From Ischnura elegans (lineage: Eukaryota; Arthropoda; Insecta; Odonata; Coenagrionidae), in NCBI RefSeq assembly GCF_921293095.1, contig NC_060251.1, positions 87,778,566-87,842,565 on the forward strand: DNA of 64,000 bases. The letters run 5' to 3'. Shown here piece after piece: positions 23,585-35,855 of this stretch (position 1 is the stretch's first letter; each line of letters starts with the position of its first letter). The position numbers and the translations under genes are program-made. Under the pieces are notes generated by a model. That model was not told where the DNA came from and searched no databases. It saw nothing but the letters and a program-made list of their open reading frames with translations.

Positions 23585-23840
23585 CAGTGGGGTAACCAAG
23601 AATTTCATTTGGGGAGAGTCCAAATACGGGGACTAATGAAAAACAGGGACTAAGGAGAGGTTTTTAAACTAATGCTAACACATTTCATCATCGTAAAAAA
23701 CTTCATTTTTCAAATAAATCTTTTGTAAATTCATGCTTTTTCAATATGTTGCTTTCTTTTATGAAGAGAATTATCTTTTATATTTGGGGGGGGGGGGGGA
23801 TATCCTGACCCTCCAGGTCCCTCCCCCTCGCTACGCCACT
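23585..23840. mobile_element. hAT-type MITE with G-tract, diverged copy
   Basis: The left end CAGTGGGGTAACCAAG and the right end CTCGCTACGCCACTG are inverted matches of the CAGTGGCGTAACCAGG family. It has a 14-base G run near 23787 and a C-rich run near the right end. Flanking 8-mers only partly agree, so the duplication has decayed. Confidence 0.65.
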
Positions 23841-23841
23841 G

Positions 23842-25871
23842 CCTCGAACTATCGAAGTACAGCCCTTTCTGACGTTATTGCCACTTATTTTATTCATGGG
23901 TCACAACATAATCAGGAGCAAATGTAAGAGGGGACAGGCCCGTAGTAAAATAAAGGAGAATGAAGGAAAATGAAGTCCCGTCTCAACGTTTTAGCTATCT
24001 ACCACCCGCCTTCTTAGTGCTATCGTAGTTCTTCCCGTCCCTATTATTGTTCAATCCCAATTCCTATTTTTTAAATTTATTTTGGATAAAAATATCTTGG
24101 GTGATCTGAAATAAAATTGTTTAAACTAACATAATACTGATCTTGTCGCCTTTCCCGATATATGAAGACAATATCTATTTTTATAAACCCAAGATATAAT
24201 TAATTATACACCTTCGCCATTGCTTAAAATTCTCTTACAGTTAGAATTTTTACTGATTAGTTTTTCCAAGGCTCTCAATGTATTTTTGTTCAACTTTCAA
24301 ATCGAATCACTTCATTCATCAATTTGATGCTGGAATGGGCATTTAATATTTTACGTTATTATCTTCGCTGAATCGTGAGTGTATGAAGGACATGAGGTGT
24401 AGTGACAGCGAAGAGTTTAAGTTGAAAACTCTGTATCACTTTTAATACACTCTGATGGCATTGATATAACGAGTAAACATTAACCTTGGTCACAGCCATT
24501 GAGTGGTGAAAAATACTCTGAGATTTTGTGTATGAAGGGTGTATTCATGGGAAATCCTACGGTATTCGACAAGTTCATTGCCAGGACCAGGTTTCCTCCA
24601 GTTCCATTGTTTGGTCGGTTGTCATGGAGGAAGTGAGCAAAAGGGTTCACTCGTCATTGTTCTGAGCTATCACTGAGTATGCCTCCCTTCACTGGAATTC
24701 CCGATCGAAAGATAGTATCAGGGGAGTGTAGGCGGTATGCAACGGCATGCCAGCGGGAAACAGGTTTTCCAATCATCGGGCGCCATATATCTGTCTCATT
24801 AACGGCTATATTTTTTTTTTTTTACTGTGCACTGCGGTGTGAATGGGAAAATCTTTTCCTCTCATGCGTTGAAATGATCACACATGTTGAGTACACGCGA
24901 GTATGTGTCTCACTTGGCGAACGTTTCATTTCTTTCTATCGGCACGTTGCGTTCCGCGGTAAATGTAGAGGAACGACTTGCTTGGCATGAAGTGTTGAGT
25001 TTGAAAATGTGTACCAATTTAAACACGGTTAAAATGCTTATGTTTAAAATATAACTTTACCAAATTAAACATTTCGATACGTCCATTCATAATAAGCAAC
25101 GAATAACAAGTGAAAACTTACTACCAAATTAAGCTTTGAAATTGTTTAAGTGTATGTGCCTATAAATGACGAAAATTTACGTCACCCGTCGGGAACGATC
25201 TGAAAAAATGACGAGAAATCTCGCCTTCCGTACGCAACGTGTTAAATGTCTACGGTGGTAGTAGCACCCATCAAAATATAACTATGCAGTGGTTTTTAAA
25301 AAGGATGGTTAATTGGCAGAGAAATTTCCTAAAATTAATGCTTCGGATTTCTCGCCTTGAATGATCGAGGGTCAATAATGTCGAAACGAAAGAGGAGGGT
25401 GCTTTTTCTAACATATAATTCAACAAATTAAATTAGTAATTTTCACGTAATTTAAAAATTAATATTAACTAATTGATCAAATACATGCATTCTTCAATTG
25501 TATCACATTAATATTTATTGCATTATTTAAAGTTAGTAACTATTAAGAAAAAATACAGGATGCATTTTGCCGATTTAAATTGCTTCTCGATTTAAAAGTA
25601 TAAATTTTATGTAATACTTATGATTTCTCTTGTGGTATTCTCTCTTCACTTCCACGAGTAGTGTGGAAAGTAGAAATCACTCATTGCGGTATCCAATCTA
25701 TCACGGAGAGCCCTACACAGAATTATCCTTTTCTTGTCCACCCGTGCGCATATATGTTATTGATGCGGTTCTTAGTTGGTATCGTTAACGATTGGTGTCC
25801 ATGGTGCTGTATGAATTGCTTGCGTTTTGAATAGGGTACTCGGGTTCTTATAAAAATGAGACAATATCCCC
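23842..25871. other. AT-rich non-coding DNA
   Basis: No element boundaries or exons could be supported. There is a T run near 24811-24822. Confidence 0.4.
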
Positions 25872-25873
25872 TA

Positions 25874-25981
25874 TGAAAAAATTGTATAAACCTGTTTCAA
25901 ATTTTTATACTTTCTTATACATTGCCATGGTAATGTATAAGATTGTATAAAAATTTGAAACAGGTTTATACAATTTTTTCA
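25874..25981. mobile_element. 108-bp foldback MITE-like palindrome
   Basis: Arms from TGAAAAAATTGTATAAACC to the complement are nearly perfect, with the centre at CCATGG and one small internal mismatch block. TA flanks both sides (25872-25873, 25982-25983), consistent with TA target duplication. Confidence 0.8.
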
Positions 25982-25983
25982 TA

Positions 25984-28900
25984 CAGTTACTAATCATTGA
26001 TTAGGTTCTCAGAGAACCAAGCTGTGAGGCAAGGAAAAGCACTAGTAATCGGCCACTATACCCATCTTTTCGCGAAAAATCCACAGGCAAGCCCCAAAAT
26101 GCAACTTCCATAATCACAACAACATGGACACTGATAAAATCTGCCAAGAGGGCGAAATTCAGCCGTCACAAATTTGGAGAAAGGATTTTAAACTGGCAGC
26201 GTTATGTTAAAAACTTCAGATTTTTCAGTACATGCAAAATTTTCTTGATTCGTGCATAATGTATAAATAAACTCGAGTAGGTTGGTCGTAAAAACATTCT
26301 GTACGGAAGTAACGAATCAAGCGTATCTCATTTCGTAGTTAGGAAGTGATTGTGTCGAAGTCATTGTCGCCGTATTGTTGCACAACTTGGCTCGTTAACA
26401 GTGCTTGGAAGCATAGTAAGCAAATTGGCTTTCAGGACGAAATAATTAGGGGCTTCTTTTGCAGGAACAGCGTTGGTTCTCGGAGTTAAATTTAGGGAAA
26501 ATCGAGTTCGTTAACATCCGTCCCCTCTCGCCACTTTTATTCTGAGTATCTTTTTATCAGTCATTTCCGTATTAATTTCTGGTTAGCTACGTTTCCTTCG
26601 TTGCAGAGCGGTCTATGTGAGTAATGATATAAGGCATGTGTAAATGTTTGAAGTAAAATTATTTTGATTTTTAGTAGTTTATGGAGTGATGTGTGTACAG
26701 TTCCATATTTTATAATGCAAAAATATATTTAGAGCTCCCTTGACTGCTTTGCTGATTTCCGTTTTTTTATGTGTAAACTTGTACTCAACTTCTATCAGTT
26801 TGAACGGATTTTACTCGCTAGTCAAGCACTTGAAAGAGTTAATTTTATTATAAGATAACCGAAGCATGTATTGACTTAAATCTTTATTAAATTTATGCAT
26901 GCTTTTGCCATGAATTTGCTATGCCTATTCTCCGTCAATTGTTTTCCTATATTCATATGATTTCGCTCTCTCATTGTAGGCCAGCAGAATTATTATATTT
27001 ATAATGCCTGGTCCGCAATTTTTCTTAATTTAAACTCAGTTTTCTTTTCCCGCAAACCTACATATGAACGTCATAAGGTGCCGATGGAAATATTTTTCCT
27101 CTCATTGTCAACCTATCAATCACTTCGTGTTTACGATTCAAGATAAGTATCATGTTTTAACAACTGCAATTAACCAAAGCTACCGTGAAAATTTTAAAAA
27201 TATGCCTCCCGACCAATCAATCCAACGTCCCAGTCAACAACGGCTGCTAATTAAGTTATCAGCGAGCAGTTGGGAAATATGTGTTAGCCTTTCTATGTAT
27301 CGTGTGAATTGTATAATTTGGTCACTCAGAGCAATAGTGGGTCGACCTCTGCTATTCTGGTTTACTTCGTTTACTTGGCAAATTTTGGAATTGGAACGTT
27401 GTGATTCGTCATATTGCTTTTTAAGTGGGAAAAAAACTTTTCACCTTCTTGGCTCTATTTTAAAGCTACCCATATACTATACAAGGTGTTTTGGTAGGTC
27501 ATGCTTGCGCAAGACTTTCTTCTGTTCTATATGATACGCCAAATGAAGATGCCACCTCTGATTTGTAAGTTGCCTATATTTTAGGATACCAAGTGTTCAA
27601 ATGACAGCAGCAACTTTACAGCAACATATTTCATAGTTCTGGTACTGTTCTTGTGATTCATTTTCCCCGAGTTTTATTAGCAATCTAATTCCTTTATCCC
27701 ATTTTTATGAATGCTAAGAGTCAGGGCAAGACATTGTCTTATCATATTCAATGATTTAATTTGTTCTTACCTAAACCAACAAGAAAATATTTCTTCTCTT
27801 TAGTTTATTTTAGTTTATTCAGATGATTATATTGCCAGAAAATGTTCAACCTATATTTGTGCGTAATAATATTATTTAGTATTATATATTTTATGGAGAA
27901 CAAAATCTGGAGTAATTATTAATGTGAGGAAAGTACATAGCTATAATTCGCTAGCAGGTACCTTTACTTGGCGGGCTGGAATTAAATTTTAAGAATGAAA
28001 ACTAGTTCGGCAATATGGTAGGATTAGTGACTGAGTGCACAATAATTTTTCTGATGGAAATTTTGCTTGCTATCCCCTTCACTTTCCTTGAAATCAGACA
28101 TATATTTCTGGAGGTTTCAACGAATCGCTCCTTTTTCCCATGGAATTTTATGTAATCCGAGTTTCTAAAAGTTAAGCGTGATCCGTTCATACGCCAATCA
28201 ATAAATAAATATATCTTTCTAACATGTTCGGTTCCAATATTCACTACTTTAACTGCTCTGAATCATTGCCTATAGAGAATGGCCAAATTTTTTTTCACCC
28301 TAACAGATATTATTTATGCAGCATTAAAACTTTATTTAGCATTGGTGTAATATTTAGACACAATCATGCATCGTTATGATTGCACATAGTTTTGAACATT
28401 GATATCAATCACTATTAATTTTTTTGTACTTATATATAATTTGAAACTCCTCATATTGTGAATGATTCAATCACATCGCAACGATTCAGTATTTTGAATG
28501 GAAATAGGTTTTCATTTAACTTGGACTGATGCAAACACGTGTAAAATTTCGAAACTTAGCGAAAGTTTAATTTTTCGGCTTTGGGTGACGAGTCCACCGT
28601 AAACTCTTTTCACAGGGGAAAACTTGCTTAAAAAATTTTTATCGACGGAATGAGATTTTCAAGTTCTGTGAATTTTAACCCAGGGAAGGGAATGGAATTT
28701 TTGTCGGTGACTTATTTCCCACCTACACTATATTCGCTGTCTGAGATCAAGGAAATGCGTCAGCACACTCTTATCCCTCGGAGGAAGAATTAATTGCGGT
28801 TTGTCGAAGGAGAACGCTTGGCGCCCGCTTCAGAGCTCAAAAGGAAGCGAATGATATGCCTTTCGGCAACTTCCTTCAGTGAATTATGATTCAGTAACAC

Positions 28901-30379
28901 TAGTAAAGGTCTAATACCACTGTCGGCTTGCAATCTATCTCGATAATTTGTGTTATTGTATGATATGAAGATAATTGCTATGTTGGTAGAACTATGGTAT
29001 TTATTCGAAAATGAATAATTAAAAGCGGGCATAATTGGCTTCTTCACCAATTTTCTTTTATTGTCGATAACGATAGAGTTTGATAAATGAAGTGACATCT
29101 TTGCTTCCAGTTTTCGATCCGTCGTCTACTTTTTGAATTATACATAAAGAAAAATTGGCATCCTTAACCCTTTCACAGATAAGTTGATGACGTCACGCGC
29201 TCCTTCCGGCGGGTCTTTTTTCCATTTCTTAGCGACTCTATAGCTCCTTGCATTGTTCTCGCGTTGTCCGTTGCCTTTTTTTTTACAATTTCCGCCCTGT
29301 TTCCCCGATGAGAGATTCTCCTTGAACGAGTCAATGAACTGAAACTCAGTTGACGTCACCAACTCTCGTGCGGCAAATTTCGCGTTCTTTTATTGAAAAT
29401 TAAGCAAAAGTGTCTGAATGAGGGAGATTCATTTATCTTCAAAATTTATCTTTCTTATTCAATCTAACGAAGCACTATGATGAATAACAATTTCGGCTTG
29501 TGGTGAACGACCCCATTCTATTCATCCGAGTGGCGAAATAATTCAGTGCAGAAACTTTGGAAATATTCACTCTCTCGGTGATTCAACCCGTTGCACAGTG
29601 GGGCCAAATCTATAAAAGGTGGTCATAATTAGAAAAATAAAAGTGCGGGGTTTTGATTTTTCATATCATGGTTGGGAAGACACTTATTTGAGCCGTTGAG
29701 AAATTAATTTGAAAAGCAAGGAAGTGCGCACTTCTTCGTATAAATCACTTTCAAAGTGACAGGTGCGCTGCTGAGTTGCATAGACTCCCTCTCGCTTCGA
29801 AATATTCCGATCTTCAAGACTGCTCTACAACTACCCAATTGGCTCAATTAAAAATTTAAAAAGTAGAATCGATGCAGCAATCAATAGACTTGAAATGTTT
29901 TTTTTACTATAACATTGAAATAGCATAAAAATTATTTTTAACATAAATATTAATCAGTAAATTACCCATTTTTTATTAAAAAACAAAAATACGAACATCA
30001 ATAAATTATATAGCAGTGCCCAGCAGCGCTTTTGTATACATATATTATTATATCCACAACTCTCGGCTATGGAAACAAAAAAAATTGACCGCCCCAACCC
30101 GCACCTTCGTGAGTTATTGAAGAAATACGTAAGTAACCTCCAACCGTATGGCCACCGAAGCGCGCAGCTCATTGACACGTTGCATGCAAGAGGGAGCACT
30201 TACTTTATAATCAGCGTAAAAAATTAAGTTCCTTCGCAATAAATTGGCAATCAAGACAAAGTATATACAAAGTTGATGCTATAATATCTCGTCCAGTAAA
30301 GGATGATACCCCTAATGTGGTTTAAGCACGTTGCATGCATGGATTCGAATGCTGCTTGCAAGTGGCTTTTACAATGGAA
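25984..30379. other. Long AT-rich stretch, no supported genes
   Basis: The 156-codon open frame at 27064-27534 has no recognisable motifs and no coding character. CRE-like TGACGTCA occurs near 29186 and 29351 within a region of weak similarity to 22.1 kb. No promoter, exon or complete transposon was identified. Confidence 0.4.
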
Positions 30380-30664
30380 GTTAAAACCTGGCAGATTTTC
30401 AATACAAAATCTAAAGAATTGGTGGAGGAGCCAAAGAAGAGGATACGGGAAGGACTTATAAAAGGGGGCTTAATTTTATAGTTGACCGGCCAAAGTAGGT
30501 GTATGGTAGAAGTAATGACGGCAACACAGCTCGAGAACTCTGAAATTTCCGCCAATATAACAGGCCTAAATTTGGAGCTTCTTCAGAGATTTCATACTGT
30601 TTTACAAGTTCTGTCTTCTGGCTATAGAATAAATATAGATATCTGCGAAGAGTATTCCATCTGA
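30380..30664 (+). pseudogene. Decayed fragment of a repetitive, transposon-associated protein
   Basis: One frame reads KSKELVEEPKKRIREG, then an in-frame stop at 30479, then TGLNLELLQRFHTVLQVLSS and GYRINIDICEEYS before a TGA. The pattern TGLN-x-ELL-x-RFH-x-IL-x-x-LS-x-GY-x-IN recalls an uncharacterised protein family found in multicopy in insects and cnidarians, which I take to be transposon-borne. Identification rests on memory of the pattern only. Confidence 0.35.
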
Positions 30665-32576
30665 ACAGCACGGTTATTGTTGAATTATATCCCCAGTACT
30701 GTATGCCAACAATGTTTACCCTAAATACTGTTTAACGAAAGGGTTGTCATACAAAATTCATTGTTACCAATCGGATAAATGTCAGAGGAAGCACAGGAAG
30801 TGTACAACAAATCAACGCGTTGGTTAGTTAAGATAGGAGGGGGTAGACCTCATTCAAGAGTAAGCCAAAGACGTTTGAAGTCAGGCATTCACGGTAGGGA
30901 GGCCAGATCCTTTCCTTAGGCCGCCCCACTCTCAAAGGAAATCTCAAGTAAAACATCTAGGATTCGAACCTTTGACCCGCAATCGGAAATACTTGAATCT
31001 GCGGTTTTCCTTATAAATTCGCAGGACTAGGGCTCGACCCTCTTACCTTAATTTTAACATTAATGGCGGACAAGACCCGGAATTTTCTTTTTCTGATACG
31101 TTAATCCCTGAATTGTTACTAAAATTTTCATAACTGTAACCATGCACATATCTATACTTTAATTCGAAAGAAAATTTTTTCAGTCTGATTTTATTTGAGA
31201 TTGAAAACTCCTTGCTCGCCTATCACTACCTACGAGCCTTACGCCTTAGAGGCCTTAGAGCCTTATGAGGAAATATATTGCCTCCATCAGACTTTTAATG
31301 ACTTTTCTATAAGGTAATAGGTTATCGACGAACAGGATTCTCGAACAGGACAGAAGGAACGAGATGCATTGCTAAATCATGCAAGGATGTTTCATTATAT
31401 TTAAGAATGTTTTACACAGAAACAAAAAAGGCATTCAAGGCATTAACCATTGTATTGCTAACCTAACAAAAGTTGTCCAAAATATCACCTCTTTAATTTT
31501 GTTCGCTAGTTTATGATATGATATAAGTCCCATTAACAAAAAAGCATCTTTTGAAAAGCGTGAGATACACTGTTAGTCATACGGACCCAGGAGCCTCCAG
31601 GACGATTCTACATAATATTTATGTCCATTTCTGTAGGCACATTTGCCGCCTCCTATTGAAAATATTTTAATTACCTTATAGCAGTTAATATTTGTAAGAG
31701 GAAGAACTCTCAGTCTTACGAAAACTCTCATAGTAAGAGAAACAAGGTAGAAGTCTGGTCTGGCGATCAAGACAAATCTTACGAATATTCTGCAATTAAA
31801 AAAATCAAGTCTTATGGGTTTTGAAATATAAATAATATGGTATAATAACCGACTTGTCAAAGAACCCAACGCTTCTGCCTTCTACCTTCCTTGGAGTCTT
31901 TTCAACAGAAATAGGAGTCCGAAGTAAACTTCCGATTGCACTCTACCATATATACACTACTACTAGTCTAGTACTACCAGTCACTTGAGCGATATTAATC
32001 GTTTCAGCGAAAGAGTCACGCGGTGAGTTCATTAAAATCAGCGAAAGCATTTCCTTTGGATCTCTTCCTTCTTTTTTCCTTTATCATTTCCTGTATTGCA
32101 TTACGTGTGATTCAAACGATTGGGTGGGGCTACGAATCATTCAGCCTCACACTAATTTTTATTGAAATGAATAACTTAAAATAATTATATTACCCTATCA
32201 TGGGTGATGCCATATCAAACTTTTTTACATGTAAGTGTTCGTTACGATTTCATTAAACTTATGTTTTGTATTTTTGATATTGAATATTGAATGAATTAAC
32301 CTTTCAGGAATCCATCTATGTTTTCATGTGTTTATTTCCACTTCCATTTTTTCACTTTATTTTTTTCACTTTATTTTTCTTTTAACTTTATTTTCACTTC
32401 CATTTTCACTTCCAAACTTTCTATTGGCATTAGTTTTTAATCATGTAAAAATTCAATTAACTTTTAAATGGGAATAATTTGATTTTTTGCTTATATTTTT
32501 GACGCATGATTGAAATTTTACGCCTCGATTTAAATTCATTTTAACGAATAATTCCATTTACTTCCAAGTACGAAAT
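30665..32576. other. AT-rich non-coding DNA
   Basis: A B-box-like sequence on the minus strand near 30955-30985 (GGTTCGAATCCTAG) may be a degraded SINE head. At 32340-32400 short CACTT/TTTTCACTT units repeat imperfectly. Otherwise nothing is recognisable. Confidence 0.4.
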
Positions 32577-32590
32577 CTAAAGAAAAATCT

Positions 32591-33252
32591 CTGCATTTCT
32601 CCAGGGTTTTCTTCCGCGTCAGATTGTTGGTTGACAACAGTTTCGCTGGCTATCCTGCCAGCGTCTTCAGGTCGAAGGTGTCGGCTGTTGGTTTCTGCCT
32701 CGCTTATATACTGTAGGCTGGATGGGAGCTGCACTGTGATTCCGGAAAATCCTACATAGGGGAAACTTGCCGCTCCATGCATGTGAGGATTAAAGAACAT
32801 CAGAGGGCGACCAAGAACAAGCAGTTTCAACTCTCTGCCATCGCCGAACATGCATGGTCGGAACCCGGCCATGACACTAAATTTGAGGAGAAGAAACTTT
32901 TAGTTAAGGAGTGCCGATACTTCCCTAGACAAATCAGGGAAGCAATAGAAATTCAAAAAACACCTTTGAATTTCAATAGAGAAGATGGATACTTCCTTCA
33001 CAGCGCCTGGAAAAGAGTGATCAAAGAGAGAGCCAACCAGAGAAAAGCACCCAGTCAGACAGCCAATCACAGTGCAGCTCCCATCCAGCCTACAGTATAT
33101 AAGCGAGGCAGAAACCAACAGCCGACACCTTCGACCTGAAGACGCTGGCAGGATAGCCAGCGAAACTGTTGTCAACCAACAATCTGACGCGGAAGAAAAC
33201 CCTGGAGAAATGCAGAGATCAAACCATCGCCGCGGAAACCTACGCTCTAACA
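32591..33252 (+). mobile_element. Penelope-like element, 5'-truncated, with inverted pLTRs and intact TSD
   Basis: A 14-bp direct repeat CTAAAGAAAAATCT lies on both sides (32577-32590 and 33253-33266). Inside, 32591-32737 and 33070-33216 are exact reverse complements by eye, as in the inverted pseudo-LTR arrangement of Penelope elements, flanking the C-terminal GIY-YIG endonuclease frame. The perfect arms and exact duplication indicate a recent insertion. Confidence 0.85.
32738..33139 (+). CDS. GIY-YIG endonuclease domain of a Penelope-like element (truncated)
   Basis: The frame is open from 32738 to TGA at 33137 and begins inside the domain with KSYIGETCRSMHVRIKEHQ, which carries the YIG box and the downstream catalytic arginine helix. 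SAIAEHAWSEPGH, then REAIEIQKTPLNFNREDGY, follow, as is typical of the Penelope endonuclease. In intact elements it follows the reverse transcriptase and nicks target DNA. Here the reverse transcriptase is missing, so the copy cannot move by itself. No start codon need be real. Confidence 0.85.
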   Translation, partial: DSGKSYIGETCRSMHVRIKEHQRATKNKQFQLSAIAEHAWSEPGHDTKFEEKKLLVKECRYFPRQIREAIEIQKTPLNFNREDGYFLHSAWKRVIKERANQRKAPSQTANHSAAPIQPTVYKRGRNQQPTPST

Positions 33253-33266
33253 CTAAAGAAAAATCT

Positions 33267-34430
33267 TCATGTCAAAAAACTATCGTAAATGTATTTGGTC
33301 ACCAGAATATTGAAATGTTGCGTTCTAGTTGCATACAGCAATTTTTTTAATTGATGCTTTTCAGAAACGATAAAGCTGTGTTATTTTTATTGGTAGCCAA
33401 TTGAAAGATTATGTATTAGACGAGCGTGCTGCGCCCGCTCCCAGCGGGCTTCCCCCGCTCTTTTCAATGCAGGTCCACAGAGGGATAGGCGCGTTTCTAA
33501 TTTTAAAATGTAGAAAAAAAGGCAGGGTCTTATGTACAAATTTAATTGGAATGTTCATGTACAAATTGATGTAAGAGGACCTCTTTAAACACAACATTGG
33601 AAGTAATTACACTATCCTCTGTTAAACGCACATGATGACTCATACTTACGTATCAACAGGAGACCTTAATGTGGAATCAGCCGTATTTTGATAAAAGTTA
33701 TTTAAAGAATGCGAGATATTGTTGCAAATGAACACATGTATCAGTTTTTGCGCCGTTAACGTCAGGAATATTTACCGGTTTTTTTAAATTATTATTTAAA
33801 AACCAATTTTAGGAAGCAATAGCAATGTTTAGGAAGTAAGATACGCCGTGGCATGTTCTCTGATAAATTCTGTGCATTTTGGTACCTCATTTGTAGAGTT
33901 TGGTTGCGTATAAGTTGAGAAAAAGGTATCTATACAGTAGAAATAATATAGAAGACGATAACTTGATATCGGCATAGAATTCCTACGAACTGCCATTTAC
34001 GTATTTAGTTCTTTCTGATCTGTTTCTTAAGTGCTAAAATTTTGAGGTTAGTATCTTTCGGCGATTTCTTTTTTTAATTTTTTTTTAAACCTTTCACTCC
34101 CAACATAATAACATTCTTTTGAAAAGTTAGGCTAAAAATATGAGTTGCTCATCTTTTACGCAGGGTTTATTATTAAAGCATTTATTTGTACAATTTTTCA
34201 CGTGAATTCTACTGAATTAAAAGCGTTTTAAAATCTTTCTTTGCAAGTAAAACTTAGCGGTACCAGATACCCTAGCAAACTATCGCTTCTAAATTCTCAA
34301 ATTAGCCATACATTAACCGACCTTTTGACCAGGGAAAAAAGAAATTCGTCTAGTTTCGAATCTATATTGAGTTTTAGAGGTGATCCATCGGTTCTGATCC
34401 AAAGGCATTATATATCCACGCTTTAGCATG
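33267..34430. other. Non-coding DNA with one GC-rich relic
   Basis: Near 33420-33465 a GC-rich string (GAGCGTGCTGCGCCCGCTC and CAGCGGGCTTCCCCCGCTC) contains short inverted motifs and looks like a transposon end, but no partner end was found. The rest is AT-rich and unannotated. Confidence 0.35.
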
Positions 34431-34439
34431 CTACCGGTG

Positions 34440-34560
34440 CAGTGACCACTATGGTCCGAGCCATCCGGTTCGTAGTTCAGCTCCCGAGCGAGGTGATTTT
34501 ATCCTGAAGTAATTAATGTGAATTCCGTCGTTATTCTTTCAAGTAGACCACATTGGGTTT
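34440..34560 (+). mobile_element. SINE-like repeat, family 3, fragment
   Basis: A head with CCGGTTCGTAGTTCAGC (B-box-like) and the following GAGGTGATTTTATCCTGAAG parallels the copies at 18262 and 35110. A further tRNA-like block lies on the minus strand at about 34595-34640 (GTTCGATTCCCGG). Confidence 0.45.
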
Positions 34561-35109
34561 TTTACATGAATTATCATGATAAATATCCCACTAGACCGGG
34601 AATCGAACGACGGACCTTTGACTTTCCGACCCACTACGCAGACCATTATTACTACCAGACATTATTCAAGTTCCTGAATTCCTATGGCAATTGTGAAATT
34701 ATATCTAATGCCATGCTCCTCGGAACATTTGATTTGGTAATTTGGGAACCTAGAGAGCGTAGTACGCGGTGACCAGTCGTCCAGTTTTTTATTCGGATAA
34801 TCCTATTTTCTCCTCATTTGTCCCGGTAAAATATTATCGTAACGTCAAATGTCTCTTTTGTTGTTATTAGCCATAAATTTATTTTTTCTTCGGTAAATTT
34901 TGTGTTTTTATTTCATTTTATCCCTTTTTTGCCTTTATTTATGTCATCTATCTAATTCAATCGAAATAATCATAATAATGGTTTTCATTTGCCTTAGGGA
35001 AATAGTGCAGTAATATTTTTAATACTTTTTCTGCGCCCCTTATGTCCTGTTTTGTTGTTTTTTTATATTCATATTGCGAAGGTGCCCCGTTTTTCGTCGA
35101 TAATAAATC

Positions 35110-35330
35110 TGGTTACTCTAGCGTAGTGATCTATACAGTGGCTCGGTAGACCACAGGTCCATGATTCGATCCTCGGGCCAGGGGATTTTTTCTCCTTGAA
35201 GCTCATCAATATCACCGCCGTTCACGTGGCAGGCTCGAAAATAATGCATTAGTTTTGGTTTGCGACCGAAACTATTTATGCCTTGGCTCAATTGTGGCAT
35301 TCTTTAAGGAATGTAAGTCCCCGTCTTGCT
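35110..35330 (+). mobile_element. SINE-like repeat, family 3
   Basis: It contains GTAGTGATCTATACAGTGG, a B-box-like ATGATTCGATCC, then GGGGATTTTTTCTCCTTGAA, shared with the copy at 18262. Confidence 0.5.
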
Positions 35331-35654
35331 TGCGCATTCCCTGAAGTTCATCAAGGCTGAGGCTTGGGGTTTCCCGTAGGGGATTGGGTGAGTCAGGAGC
35401 GGACAAGAGTACCTCATAATCCGTAGCCCTTCGTCGCACTAGCATGAGTCGTCACCATCGCAGGAAGAAGAGACGGAATAACATTATTCATTGGAGACAG
35501 TAGACACACACTACCAAGTGCGTAAACAGGATAGCCCACATTAGACCTCTTTATCTGCAGGAAGTGCCGGAAAGTTCAGTTCGGTCGTAGAAAGAAATTG
35601 AATTAACATTTTCCTGACAGTATGGTTGGCAATTGTGAGTTTTGGTTGGCGCAG

Positions 35655-35855
35655 CTAGGTTTCCGGGTTGTCCTCCGCGTAGATTCATCTTCGTGGAGAC
35701 TATCTCGCAAGCGTTGCAGCATGCGTCTCCAGGTTTGAAGTGAGGGATAGTTCAGTTCGACCACTTCCAACCTGAAGACGCCTGCTGCAACGTCGGCGAA
35801 ACTTTCGTCAAGAAGATGATTCTACGCGGAGGACAACCTGGAAACCTATATGCGT
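35655..35855. mobile_element. Penelope-like inverted pLTR pair, no ORF left
   Basis: About 35655-35745 is the approximate reverse complement of 35757-35850. The right arm carries the same core as the other Penelope copies, CTGAAGACGC then GGCGAAAC then GTC. No coding sequence lies between the arms. Confidence 0.6.

Noticed and set aside
27064-27534. Longest open frame in the window, 156 codons, plus strand
   Set aside because: No recognised motif, unusual composition rich in aromatic and cysteine residues, and no supporting splice or promoter signal. AT-rich windows of this size can give one such frame by chance.
32340-32410. CRISPR-like or satellite array of CACTT/TTTTCACTT units
   Set aside because: Units are irregular, overlapping and low-complexity; this is a degenerate microsatellite.
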